Origin: Hyalella azteca
Lineage: Eukaryota; Arthropoda; Malacostraca; Amphipoda; Hyalellidae
Direction of reading: 5' to 3'
Length of the DNA: 64,000 nt
Assembly: GCF_000764305.2 (NCBI RefSeq)
Contig: NW_025935084.1
Location: 64,780 to 128,779, forward strand
Shown here one piece after another: positions 55,264-64,000 of this stretch. The notes beneath the pieces were generated by a model. The model was not told where the DNA came from. It made no database searches and was given only the letters and a program-made list of their open reading frames with translations. A program made the translations under genes and the position numbers. The stretch's first letter is position 1, and the number at the start of each line of letters is the position of its first letter.

Positions 55264-56385
55264 CGTACAATTTATGACCAGAGAGTGCATTTGAATTTTT
55301 AAGGAGTTGAACAATTCTTAGATGACGTTGGTAGATCAAAAGGCAGATTTAGCAAATAATAATATATTAACGATGTTTCGAATGTAGCAACATTCATTCT
55401 CAAGTTAAGAGAAGCATTGAATAGTAAAATTTGGTTGGACATAAGTACATAATACACGTAAATAGGATACAACACAAAAATTTTGAGCCAGAAAGTCCTT
55501 ACGCAAACAATCTCAAATTTTATTTTAGACAAATCCGGTAGCTTGGAAATCGATAGCTGGGGTCCAATTCAAAATTAAGACAGTTCCAGCAATCGTTGGT
55601 CGATTAATGTTGTGCACCTCCGCATGATGACGCTGGTGGGTTTCTCCAGCACGGTGCAAGCGACAGTCTTGTGAGTTTGTCTCAGGGGGCTTCTCTGCCC
55701 TCCAGGTTGAAGATGACAGGTGAGACGGTCTCAATGTCGTGGTTGTTAGTCCAAATACTCCAATGTAGTCCAAATGATGACATGGCCCCTGCCAAAAAGC
55801 TCAAGTTCTCAAAGAGGCCAGTGTAGTTCATAAATTTTGCTTCAAAGAAGGTTGTAGACTTCTTCATCATTTGGACTACATTGGAGTATTTGGACTAACA
55901 ACCACAACATTGAGACCGTCTCACCTGTCATCTTCGACCTGGAGGGCAGAGAAGCCCCCTGAGACAGACTCACAAGACTGTCGCTCGCACCGTGCTGGAG
56001 AAACCCACCAGCATATCATCATGCAGAGGTGCACAACATTAATTGACCAACGATTGCTGGAACCATCTTAATTTTGAATTGGACCCCAGCTATCGATTTC
56101 GAAGCTACCGGATTTGTCTTGAATAAAATTTGCGATTGTTTGCGTAAGGACTTTCTGGTTCAAAATTTTTGTGTTGTATCCTATTTACGTGTATTATGTA
56201 CTTTTGTCCAACCAAATTTCACTATTCAATGCTTCTCTTTACTTGAAAATGAATGTTGCTACATTCGAAACATCATTATTATTATTATTATTTGCTAAAT
56301 CTGCTTTTTGATCTACCAACGTCATCTAAGAATTGTTCAACTCCTTGAAAATTCAAATGCACTCTCTGGTCATAAATTGTATGTT
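55264..56385. repeat. Large inverted repeat (about 520-bp arms) in intron 1
   Basis: The left arm (about 55264-55783) and the right arm (about 55868-56385) are close reverse complements. For example, TTGGACTACATTGGAGTATT at 55871 mirrors 55763-55782, and GTTGAACAATTCTTAGATGA at 55308 mirrors 56320-56340. About 85 bp separates them. Both arms carry a GAATGTTGCTACATTC hairpin followed by GAAAC (plus strand at 56251-56271, minus strand at 55375-55395). The arrangement resembles Penelope-type inverted terminal sequences, but no coding piece confirms that. Confidence 0.8.
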
Positions 56386-56454
56386 TATATATATAGGTAG
56401 GTATATAAATATATATCATTATGTGTACAAGTAATGACTATAGAATGCTCTACA

Positions 56455-57260
56455 ATTTTCATGGAGTCTAAAAATTCTTTAGGTTACATTGGTAGATCAA
56501 ACAGCAGATTTAGCAAGTTATAATAACATATCAATGACATTTCAAATGTAACAACATTCATTTTCAACTTGAGAGAAGCATTGAAAAACGAAATTTTGAA
56601 CAACCTTCTTTGAAACTAAATTTACAGACTAAATTGGCTTCTTGGACAACTTCCACTTTTTGGCAGGTGCCATTATTGTTCTCCAACAACAATGTCTTGG
56701 AGAACTCTGAAAGCTGTAGTCTTCTGTAGTCTACAGAGAGGCCAGTGTAGTCTATAAATTTTGCTTCAACGAAGGTTGTAGACGTCTTCTTCAATTGGAC
56801 TGCATTGGAGTAATTGGACTAACAAACACAACATTGAGACCGTCTCACCTGCCATCTTCAGTCTGGAGGGCAGAGGAACCTCCTAAGACGAATTCACAAG
56901 ACCATTGCTTGCACCGTGCTGGAGAGAACCACTAGGATTTTCATCATGCAGAGGTGCAGAACATTAACCAACCAATGATTGCTAGGACACTCGTAATTTT
57001 GGACTGGAATCTGGCCATCTATTTCCAAACTACTGGATTTATCTAAACTTTGAGAGGGTTTGCAGATGGACTTTCTGGCTCAAAATTTTTGTGTTGTATA
57101 CTTTTTACATGTACAACAAAATTTATTTATTCAAGGCTTCTCTTAACTTGAAAATGAATGTTGTTACATTCAAAACAACATACTATTACTTCCTAAATGT
57201 GCCTTTTGATTCACCAGTCACCTAATGAATTGTTCAACTCCAAGAAAATTGTAATGCATT
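56455..57260. repeat. Diverged relative of the adjacent inverted repeat
   Basis: The arms at about 56470-56600 and 57120-57240 are inverted relative to each other and share words with the preceding palindrome (AACATTCATTTTCAA.TTGAGAGAAG, ATTGAGACCGTCTCACCTG, CACCGTGCTGGAGA). The centre (about 56760-57060) matches the right-arm interior of the preceding element. It appears to be an older copy of the same family. Confidence 0.65.
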
Positions 57261-57452
57261 CTCTGGTCATTAATTATAGGCATATAAACAAGAAATTTTT
57301 GCTGTACATATAATACTGATATACTGTTATTTAAATGCTAAATTTTAGATCTTTGATATATCTTTCTATATGTTTTGTAATGAAATTAACCCAGAACTAA
57401 TATTATAACCCTATTACCAAAAAACTTCAATATTTTGCTTGCATATTGCCAG

Positions 57453-57621
57453 TCAGAGTACACAGCCGAGTGTGACCAGCGTCGAGCCTTCATATCAGGC
57501 TTCACCGGATCTATGGGGACAGCAATAGTGACTGACACAGCTGCTGCTCTATGGACTGATGGCCGGTATTACTTGCAGGCTCAGCAAGAATTGGATCAAA
57601 CCTGGGTCCTCATGAAAGAAG
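57453..57621 (+). CDS. ApepP: Xaa-Pro aminopeptidase, exon 2
   Basis: After a CATATTGCCAG acceptor the frame gives [19 protein letters not shown], then [10 protein letters not shown] and W-V-L-M-K-E. These are the conserved blocks of the N-terminal creatinase-like domain (R-R-A-F-x-S-G-F-x-G-S...W-T-D-G-R-Y-F-L-Q-A). It enters in phase 0 and leaves in phase 1 at GAAG/GTGTGT. Confidence 0.95.
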
Positions 57622-58282
57622 GTGTGTTTACAATAATTGAAAAAATTTGCCTTATTTATGTTACAGCAAAACAACTTATTATATAGGTACTAGGGCAGTA
57701 GAGCAAGGTTACAGGCATGGTTACCATGGAAATGTTATGCCAGTAACCTGGGTCTTACTCCAAATGTAATATAGAATAAAATAAAACATCAGAACATGAT
57801 ATTATTAGGAAAGAAATTGAGGCATGTTAATGGGCTTTATGAAATATTCTCAATAGGCATGAACATTAAAATTGAAATAAATGAGTTTTTTTACAGATTT
57901 TCATGGAATCATGGTTGATTCTAGCCAAATGTGATAAGTGTTCCATGCTTGCTTAAGAAAAGTTTACTGCTTTAATAGTTTAATTTGTAGAAATAATGAT
58001 TTTAGCTTAATTTGAATGACAAAATTGCATTAAGTAATGTATACTGCAATTGCCTTCTTCTCCACTTGATAACTGTCTTGAAAATACCATATATGTATAG
58101 CCTTGATCATTTGTTTTTTAACTCCGCCTACTGCAGTATTGTTCTTATAAAGTTATTGCTTTGTGAATGAAAACATAATTAAGAGTGATTACCTGCAATC
58201 ATTTGGCCACTGAAGTTTGATTAAATTTGAAGTGAACAGCACCTGACAAAGTTCTCAATTGATTGATGTCTCTGTTTCATAG
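57622..58282 (+). other. Aminopeptidase intron 2
   Basis: AT-rich intron of 661 bp with no element recognised. Confidence 0.8.
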
Positions 58283-58524
58283 GGCAGCATGACACTCTGA
58301 GAGAAGGGCCATGGCTCGTCAATCATTTTAAAGGCTATATGCCTCAGCAAGGCTGTGTGGTGGGTGTAGATCCATTGCTACTAGATCAAAAGTGCTGGGT
58401 GGAGCTGGAGAAGGAGCTTCTGGGTGCTGGTCACCAGCTTGTTGCTGTTACATCCAACCTCGTTGATGTCGTGTGGGGCGCTGACAAGCCTCAGAGACCC
58501 AACAACCCTGTGCTTGTCCATGAT
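58283..58524 (+). CDS. ApepP: Xaa-Pro aminopeptidase, exon 3
   Basis: After a CTGTTTCATAG acceptor the frame gives G-C-V-V-G-V-D-P-L-L-L, then N-L-V-D-V-V-W and P-Q-R-P-N-N-P-V. It matches the end of the first domain (V-G-V-D-P...N-L-V-D-x-[IV]-W...R-P). It enters in phase 1 and leaves in phase 0 at GAT/GTGCGT. Confidence 0.95.
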
Positions 58525-58845
58525 GTGCGTTGCATGTACAACTACACATGTACATTATAAGGAATCCACCAAAGTATTTAAGAATTAACAACCAGAGCAT
58601 ATTTTTTATCTTACTCTTCACTTGTTTACAAAATCCTGCCCAGATGAAAGTTGTCATTATATTTGCAGAGTAGATATTATCTTTTTATTGTATTTAGGAT
58701 CTTTAAGGAATTGTCACAATCGGAATGAAATGGGAAGCGAAGTGCATTGAAAAAAATTTAATGGTTTAGAAATGATCTTCTATTAGCAAATTTAATTAGT
58801 TATAAGCAATAGTACCTATATAAATTTATTTTGTATAATTTTCAG

Positions 58846-58954
58846 AAACACTGGACAGGAAAAAGTCATATAGACAAAATAAATGAATTGCGCAACACAA
58901 TTAAGCAGAAGGATTGCTATGCTGTTGTCCTCACAGCTCTGGACGATGTTGCAT
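58846..58954 (+). CDS. ApepP: Xaa-Pro aminopeptidase, exon 4
   Basis: After an ATAATTTTCAG acceptor the frame gives K-H-W-T-G-K-S-H-I-D-K-I, then A-V-V-L-T-A-L-D-D-V-A, matching the start of the middle domain (W-x-x-K...V-x-T-A-L-D-E-[IV]-A-W). It enters in phase 0 and leaves in phase 1 at GCAT/GTGAGT. The split codon formed with exon 5 is TAT (Tyr) where the family usually has Trp. Confidence 0.92.
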
Positions 58955-59575
58955 GTGAGTTTCACCTAATCCTACTGCACGCAACTGTACAGTAATCCCT
59001 TGCTATATTGCGCTTTACATACCGTGGCTCAACTTCATTGCTGGTTTTCAAGAAATATTAATGAGAAAAATCATTCATTGATCTTTGACGGTTCATGGGC
59101 TGAGAAGTAAATATGCAGAGTTAGAGAGCCTGCAAACTTAATTGGCATGTAGGGTAAGAATTTTTAAACACTTGGAGCAAAAAAGTTACCAAAAAATTAA
59201 TATAGAAATAATTAAATAAATACTATCAGTTGTACAATTTACCATCGGGTATTTCACCTATTGTCGCTGAGGTCTTAATGGTAACACCCACAATTGGTGA
59301 GAATATTTAATGATTATTGATTAATGTTAGTAATTGCCCACATCCATGTTTTTACTATTGCCAGTGTTTTAAAAAACGTTGCAAAAACGCCGATAGTAAT
59401 GCAATGCAGTGCCCCCAATTTCCAGAGTAATAAATTTTATTGTTTGTGTGTAATCTGATAAATTACTCTGTATGTATTATTATAAGATTTATGGGGCAAA
59501 ATTCAGTAAAATTTATTTTAAATGTAGAGCTAAGTTAAAGAAGATTGATCAGAGAACATCATCCACGTCTTGCAG
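58955..59575 (+). other. Aminopeptidase intron 4
   Basis: Non-coding, 621 bp, AT-rich; nothing specific seen. Confidence 0.8.
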
Positions 59576-59769
59576 ATCTACTGAACATGCGAGGCAGCGA
59601 CATCCCCTACAACCCCTTGTTCTTCTCATACATGATCGTCACACTGGAAAGCGTCACCATTTTCGTTGATGTCTCCAAGTTAACGGCTGAAGCAACGCAG
59701 CATCTGCAGCAGGAACCCTGCCCTGTTGAAGTTGCTCCCTATGAAGATCTCCTGCCACGCCTCACGCAG
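59576..59769 (+). CDS. ApepP: Xaa-Pro aminopeptidase, exon 5
   Basis: After a CGTCTTGCAG acceptor the frame gives L-L-N-M-R-G-S-D-I-P-Y-N-P-L-F-F-S-Y-M-I-V-T-L-E, the most conserved block of the middle domain (L-F-N-L-R-G-S-D-[VI]-x-x-N-P-V-F-F-S-Y). It enters in phase 1 and leaves in phase 0 at CAG/GTCCAG, a weaker donor. Confidence 0.92.
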
Positions 59770-60265
59770 GTCCAGCATTAACAAAATTTTAGATGCCGTT
59801 ATTCATAAGCAGTTTTTATATTTTGATTTAGTTTTATTTTAACATGCTTTTCCACCCACTCATTCAACAACATATATCGATGTTTTCAGGCTCTACCATC
59901 ACCTTCCCCATAATTCATAGCAAACCCTCTCCATAATTCCGCAAAAGAACGTACTAGTTGTTTGCACTCCACTCTGCCACTCTTACCCACCTCAATACCA
60001 AGCCCAGAAGCTGGTGTACAAGGTCCATACAATCAAAAATACTTGTACCTACGAGTCAGCCAATCACTGACGGCTTTTCAGGCTAAACCCGCCAATCACA
60101 GACCAAGAATTCACTTGCACTTTACTTGCCGTTACTTGTACTTAGGCCTCTATGTGTACTTAGGCCTTTTTGCTTACTTAGGCCTGGCCTCTACGTGTAC
60201 ATAGGTCTCTATAAGTACTTAGGCCTCTACGTGTACCTAAGCAAGTTTTGCTACTACGACCTCAG
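59770..60265 (+). other. Aminopeptidase intron 5 with a minisatellite
   Basis: The distal half (60126-60245) is a degenerate tandem array of TACTTAGGCCTCTA(C/T)GTG units ending about 20 bp before the exon 6 acceptor. The rest is unremarkable. Confidence 0.75.
60126..60245. repeat. Minisatellite with about 18-20-bp units
   Basis: At least five units contain TACTTAGGCCT or TACATAGGTCT. It lies immediately upstream of the splice acceptor of exon 6, so length changes could influence splicing. Confidence 0.75.
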
Positions 60266-60416
60266 GTGTGCTCGAGTGTGCCACCGGGGCAGTTCGTGTG
60301 GCTACCCACCACCTGCTCCCAGGCCGTAGTGGGCTGCGTGCCGCCCCACCAACGTCGCCTGCTCTGCACGCCCGTCGCTCTGCCCAGAGCTGTCAAAAAC
60401 CCTACAGAAATACAAG
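60266..60416 (+). CDS. ApepP: Xaa-Pro aminopeptidase, exon 6
   Basis: After a TACGACCTCAG acceptor the frame gives V-P-P-G-Q-F-V-W-L, then V-A-L-P-R-A-V-K-N-P-T-E-I-Q-G, the linker and first helix of the catalytic domain (I-x-x-x-K-A-V-K-N-x-x-E-x-x-G). The middle is less conserved than in other species. It enters in phase 0 and leaves in phase 1 at CAAG/GTGAGC. Confidence 0.88.
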
Positions 60417-60469
60417 GTGAGCGCATCTTGCGCAATGTATCTCTGGCAATGCTTTGAAACCATTGAGAT

Positions 60470-60595
60470 AGCGTGAGGTGTGGGGACGTGTCGGGCAGCG
60501 TGGGGTGTCGGGCAGTGTGAGGTGTGGTGCAGCGTGATGTATCAGGCAGCGTGATGCCTCAGGCTGCATGAAGTAAGAGACAGCGTGAGGTCAGA
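60470..60595. repeat. G-rich minisatellite in intron 6
   Basis: Repeats of GGCAGCGTGAGGTGTC-like units (GGCAGCGTGGGGTGTCG, GGCAGTGTGAGGTGTG, GGCAGCGTGATG). It fills most of the 225-bp intron between exons 6 and 7. Confidence 0.75.
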
Positions 60596-60641
60596 GTGAT
60601 ATAAGGCATGTCACTCACGCCGCTGACGACTGCCACCGCAG

Positions 60642-60768
60642 GGCTGGAGGCTTGCCACGTCCGTGACGGTGCGGCGCTGTGCAGCTTCCTGGCGTGGCTG
60701 GAACAGGAGGCGCCGCAAGAGACGCAGACGGAAATGTCCGCGGCCGCCTACCTCGAGCAGTGCAGGGC
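60642..60768 (+). CDS. ApepP: Xaa-Pro aminopeptidase, exon 7
   Basis: After a GCCACCGCAG acceptor the frame gives E-A-C-H-V-R-D-G-A-A-L-C-S-F-L-A-W-L-E, then E-M-S-A-A-A-Y-L-E-Q-C-R, matching the pita-bread domain start (H-I-K-D-A-V-A-L-C...W-L-E...E-I-S-A-A...). It leaves in phase 2 at GGC/GTGAGT. Its last 43 bases are duplicated at 61121-61163. Confidence 0.92.
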
Positions 60769-61515
60769 GTGAGTCGGCAGCTGCTAACACATTCCATAAT
60801 TTGAAGTAATTTGAATGCTGTATATGGTTTTACGTGTTATAAAGTTTCTCATGTCATTTAGATCGTGAAATATTTAGCCCGGTTCCTAATGGGATCAAGC
60901 TATAATTTTTCACATACAAAGAAAAATTAATATTTTAACATATTTTTTATTTACTACTATCACAAGTGATAATAGTATCACAGGAAACCAAAGAAAATTT
61001 CAGAAAATAATTCTCGGCATTAATGGGTTAAAAATAAAATAACATCGCGTGGCAGGAAGCAGGACAACTACCGCGGCCTGAGCTTTGAGACGATCACGGC
61101 GGTGGGCAGCAACGCGGCCAAGACGGAAATGTCCGCGGCCGCCTACCTCGAGCAGTGCAGGGCGTGAGTCGGCAGCTGCTAACACATTCCATAGTTTGAA
61201 GTAATTTGAATGCTGAATATGGTTTTACGTGTTATAAAGTTTCTCATGTCATTTAGATCGTGAAATATTTAGCCCGGTTCCTAATGGGATAAAGCTATAA
61301 TTTTTCACATACAAAGAAAAATTAATATTTGAACATATTTTTTATTTACTACCATCACAAGTGATAATAGTATCACAGGAAACCAAAGAAAATTTCAGAA
61401 AATAATTCTCGGCATTAATTGGTTAAAAATAAAATAACATCGCGTGGCAGGAAGCAGGACAACTACCGCGGCCTGAGCTTTGAGACGATCACGGCGGTGG
61501 GCAGCAACGCGGCCA
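60726..61515. repeat. 395-bp tandem duplication spanning exon 7 end to exon 8 start
   Basis: Copy one is 60726-61120 and copy two is 61121-61515, with about six substitutions between them. Each contains the last 43 bases of exon 7 with its donor, the whole intron, and the acceptor with the first 65 bases of exon 8. The centre therefore holds a chimeric exon (61056-61163). Low divergence means a recent event, or allelic sequence joined in assembly. Confidence 0.95.
61056..61163 (+). CDS. Chimeric in-frame exon created by tandem duplication
   Basis: It is bounded by an intact acceptor (CGCGTGGCAG) and an intact donor (GGC/GTGAGT). The first 65 bases repeat the start of exon 8 and the last 43 repeat the end of exon 7. 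It enters and leaves in phase 2 and is 108 nt (36 codons) with no stop. Inclusion would insert 36 residues ahead of the metal-binding core without changing the frame; skipping restores the normal protein. Whether it is used is unknown. It may also be an assembly duplication. Confidence 0.5.
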
Positions 61516-61600
61516 TCACGCACTACCGCACCAGCCCCGCCACCAACAGGACGGTCACCACCCGCCACATCTACCTCGTCGACTCCGGCGCCCACTACAG
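61451..61600 (+). CDS. ApepP: Xaa-Pro aminopeptidase, exon 8
   Basis: The frame gives Y-R-G-L-S-F-E-T-I, then N-A-A-I-T-H-Y, and Y-L-V-D-S-G-A-H-Y. The His of I-T-H-Y (predicted residue 395) is the proton-relay His, and the Asp of V-D-S-G (415) is a metal ligand. Both have the same numbers as in human XPNPEP1 (H395, D415). It enters and leaves in phase 2, ending TACAG/GTGAGC. The last part of the exon and its donor are repeated just downstream. Confidence 0.95.
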
Positions 61601-61650
61601 GTGAGCCCGCCACATCTACCTCGTCGACTCCGCGGCCCACTACAGGTGAG
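61561..61650. repeat. 45-bp tandem duplication of the exon 8 end and donor
   Basis: CCCGCCACATCTACCTCGTC at 61561 is repeated at 61606, including a second TACAG/GTGAG donor (61645/61646). Using the second donor would add 45 nt containing an in-frame TGA (61602-61604), so only the first donor gives a functional protein. Confidence 0.92.
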
Positions 61651-61827
61651 CCCGCCATCTCTACTTCGGCGAACCAAGAGATCAGAATTTATTGACTTCA
61701 TTTCCCGATTATTTATTTAGTGGACCCGAGTGCACTCGCGCTAATTTTAGTCCGTGTTATTTTATTCTTATCTTTCATTTGCCAGCGAATATTTGGCCGG
61801 CTTTTTACGGAAATGATTGATCCGCAG

Positions 61828-61957
61828 TGATGGCACCACGGACGTCACGCGCACGCTACACTTCGGGGAGCCGACAGCGGCGGAGCGCGACGCCTTCACG
61901 AGGGTCCTGAAGGGGCACATCGCTCTCGCCACCGCAGTCTTCCCACCCAAAATAAAG
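61828..61957 (+). CDS. ApepP: Xaa-Pro aminopeptidase, exon 9
   Basis: After a TGATCCGCAG acceptor the frame gives [13 protein letters not shown], then [13 protein letters not shown]. The Asp of T-T-D-V-T (predicted residue 426) is the second metal-ligand Asp (human D426). It enters in phase 2 and leaves in phase 0 at AAAG/GTCTTG, a weak donor but the one that preserves frame and alignment. Confidence 0.92.
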
Positions 61958-62137
61958 GTCTTGCCTCTGCTTTGTGGCTTTAAGCCATTGACACGAGTTA
62001 GTTACTTGATGTTTGCATCATTTGTGAGCTACATGAGTAATGCTGTTCATTATTATCTCGGTTCTGACCTCAATAGTAAGCTGTACAAGTAACGCTGCTC
62101 CTTATTGTTTTATAGCCTTTGCCCTCGGCCCTGACAG

Positions 62138-62315
62138 GGCAACCGTCTGGACAGTTTTGCACGGCAGTTCCTGTGGTCGGTGGGGCTGGACTATGGCCAC
62201 GGCACTGGCCACGGCATCGGCATGTTCCTCAACGTACATGAGGGCCCCATGGGCATCGGCTGGCGGACCTACCCTGACGACCCTGGCTTGGAGGAGGGCA
62301 TGTTCCTGTCTGATG
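62138..62315 (+). CDS. ApepP: Xaa-Pro aminopeptidase, exon 10
   Basis: After a GCCCTGACAG acceptor the frame gives L-D-S-F-A-R, then Y-G-H-G-T-G-H-G-I-G and F-L-N-V-H-E-G-P, and ends G-M-F-L-S-D. The His of G-T-G-H-G (489) is a metal ligand and that of V-H-E-G (498) an active-site His, both numbered as in human. One residue is inserted (D-D-P-G-L-E) relative to human. It enters in phase 0 and leaves in phase 1 at GATG/GTTCGT. Confidence 0.95.
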
Positions 62316-62424
62316 GTTCGTGATGACCATTTGATGGTTGCGAGAACGCGTATGATGGTGTGGTCCTCAACTACCTATATTTCCTATGTTCTGTTTCGAG
62401 TCAAGAAGCAGTTTACTGTGTTAA

Positions 62425-63241
62425 TGGGAGCGTCTACCCTAAATTTTATCTCAGTAATTTACAGAGGGATCAATTTGAAATTTGGTACACATGTGTAAAC
62501 CCTAAAAATACTCAGGTTTTATTCGTGTCAATTTTTTGAAAAATTGAAAGAAAACGTGAAATTCTTAGAAAACGGCCAAAAAGGGGTACTTTAGCAAACC
62601 TATCTCCTCCTAGGATTTTCAAGCTACGATTTTCTAAGACCAGTTTGTAGCCATATCTACAAACTGGTCTTGAGGTTTTTTTTTTTTTGCATTTCTCTTT
62701 TTTGTGGGTGTGGGAGCATTTTGTCCGAAATTTTTCGAAATTTTCGATTTTACCTCCACTTTCCCCTCCTTTTTGCAAAATAAAATCCGAACTATAACGA
62801 ACTTGGAAAAAAGGCCAAGTCCAGTTTGTAGATCTTTTCTTTGCAAATCGAACGGTATATGTCTCATTGATGTAGCTTCAAAACTCTAGGAGGAAATAGG
62901 TTTTCCGTGACAATAAGTGTGAATATTGAGGAGAGCGCGACAAAGTCCCGCGCGCACCACAATAATTGGATAGGCCAGAATGTCAGCTTTAAGATGAGAC
63001 TAAACACGTAACTGCAGAACAACTCAAGTAGACACTATATTTAAAGAGCTCAGCAGCTAATTAATTCCTATCTAATTACTTGAAGAACTCCCCACCCGCC
63101 CCCCTTTCATGAAATGTCGTGAAATCATAAATCAACGTACAGAGATGGCAGTGGTACCGTTGGATAGGGCTGAATGTCAGCTTTAAAATGAGTATAAAAA
63201 CCGAAAAAGGGAAAATTTTTAATTTTAGGGTAGACGCTCCC
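62425..63241. mobile_element. TTAA-flanked MITE (Kolobok-like ends) in intron 10
   Basis: GGGAGCGTCTACCCTAAA at the left and its inverse at the right (63224-63241) are flanked by TTAA (62421-62424 and 63242-63245). The left half is collinear with the element at 49019-49693 over several hundred bases (ATCTCAG.ATTTACAGA, TATCTCCTCCTAGGATTTTC, AAATAAAATCCGAACTATAA). It has no coding capacity. Confidence 0.75.
62636..62671. other. Perfect 15-bp hairpin inside the intron 10 MITE
   Basis: AAGACCAGTTTGTAG, a 6-base loop (CCATAT), then the exact complement. The related MITE at 49019-49693 lacks it. It is followed by a T12 tract. Confidence 0.85.
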
Positions 63242-63575
63242 TTAACCATTCTACAATTATTCATGTGTACATTTTGGCCCTGTTGAATTGTCTCTTTTTA
63301 TTTGAGAGCTTCTTAAGTGGGACCTCAAGAGGCTCTAAGCCTCTCGCTCCTACCTTTTTTCATTTGGGTTATCTGAAAGGAACCAAAACTTAGAGACTCT
63401 TATCCTGACATAAAATAACTGCCCAATGCAATTAACGTACAATGGCTTTCAAACACCTGGTCTCAAAAAATCAGTTACGTCCAGACAAAGATGAGCAGAC
63501 GCCCTGTAACCTAATCCGTATTTGTCTGCGCTTCAAACATGTAGCTTTTCTTCTTAGCATCGTCTCATTGCCCAG

Positions 63576-63751
63576 AACCCGGATACTACAAAGCGGGAGA
63601 GTTCGGCATCCGCATTGAGAGCATCGTGCGCGTGGTGAAGGCGGACACTCCGCACCGCCACAACGATCAGGACTTCCTCACCTTCAAAGTGGTCACTCTG
63701 GCACCCATACAAGCCAAACTCATCGACGTCTCGCTGCTCACTAATGCTGAG
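63576..63751 (+). CDS. ApepP: Xaa-Pro aminopeptidase, exon 11
   Basis: After a CATTGCCCAG acceptor the frame completes E-P-G-Y-Y-K-A-G-E-F-G-I-R-I-E-S and continues F-L-T-F-K-V-V-T-L-A-P-I-Q-A-K-L-I-D. The Glu of E-P-G-Y-Y and of R-I-E-S are the last two metal ligands (human E523 and E537; predicted 524 and 538 here). It enters in phase 1 and leaves in phase 0 at GAG/GTTGCT. Confidence 0.95.
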
Positions 63752-63987
63752 GTTGCTTGCTTGCTTCCACTTCATAATTGCTACCGTCACCATTTTGATG
63801 TTATGGTTATAAGAAACCTCAATTTATGCCTTCGTTGTGATTTTATTGTCTGTCTCTATAACTTGTATGCGCGTGTGTCAGTTTACCGCATTGAACTACA
63901 CAAATTTTCTTGAAGTATCATGAAAGATATTTTTAGGAAGTTTGAGAATGCGTATTTGCTAAGGATTTGAGTTGCAAATTCAATGCA

Positions 63988-64000
63988 GGTGGCTTGTAAA
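63988..64000 (+). CDS. Possible start of exon 12, cut by the window edge
   Basis: An AATGCAG acceptor at 63987 is in the right place and the following codons (V-A-C-K) are open in phase 0. However, they do not clearly match the expected W-L-N-x-Y-H block, so the exon may start elsewhere. Confidence 0.3.

Noticed and set aside
55525..55870. Minus-strand frames inside the intron 1 palindrome
   Set aside because: Near-identical frames appear on the opposite strand because the arms are inverted copies; no protein motif is visible.
61395..61658. Minus-strand frame with repeated G-S-P-V-V-G and D-E-V-D-V-A units
   Set aside because: It is antisense to exon 8 and its 45-bp duplication; the repeats simply mirror that duplication.
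1..64000. tRNA, rRNA or other structured RNA genes
   Set aside because: No B-box-like GGTTCGAATCC with a matching A box, and no rRNA segment, was noticed on reading; a covariance-model scan would be needed to exclude them.

Overview
The window is eukaryotic nuclear DNA, most likely from an arthropod and probably a crustacean. Genes are split by GT-AG introns of 0.4 to about 20 kb, AT-rich introns carry many transposon remnants, and the two recognisable genes are animal families: a reticulon and a cytosolic Xaa-Pro aminopeptidase. The crustacean assignment is inference from gene type and transposon load.

Layout. 1-7960 is intergenic and holds a Harbinger-type DNA transposon derivative (4323-5373), a decayed non-LTR reverse transcriptase (about 5555-6210) and a repeat ending in (CAGA)n. 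7960-34640 is a reticulon gene on the plus strand. It has a long first coding exon (8168-9419), an alternative short first coding exon (20306-20420), a weaker candidate exon (27233-27280) and four shared exons encoding the reticulon-homology domain (29234-32812), followed by a 3' UTR. 35321-44921 is a broken Ty3/Gypsy-type LTR retrotransposon with LTR fragments, a tRNA-Lys-like primer site, gag, protease, RT/RNase H and integrase. It has been hit by at least three later insertions: a hAT-type element containing a long foldback, a Penelope-like element with inverted arms that fell inside the RT YxDD motif, and a short foldback MITE at the 3' LTR. 45-53.7 kb is dense in repeats and MITEs. 54176-64000 holds the first eleven coding exons (582 codons) of an XPNPEP1/ApepP-type aminopeptidase P, with about the last 40 residues beyond the window.

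Assembly caution. A 38-bp sequence identical to a Nextera mate-pair junction adapter lies at 51464-51501 and a single N at 51745. Physical linkage between the reticulon half and the aminopeptidase half is therefore not proven by this sequence.

The two genes have no evident functional relation. Reticulon shapes tubular endoplasmic reticulum. Aminopeptidase P is a cytosolic metallopeptidase removing N-terminal residues that precede proline. The most unusual items are a 395-bp tandem duplication in the aminopeptidase gene that creates an in-frame chimeric exon with intact splice sites, a hammerhead-ribozyme-like core in both arms of the Penelope-like insertion, and a TTAA-flanked MITE whose boundaries are confirmed by an empty-site paralogue in the same window.
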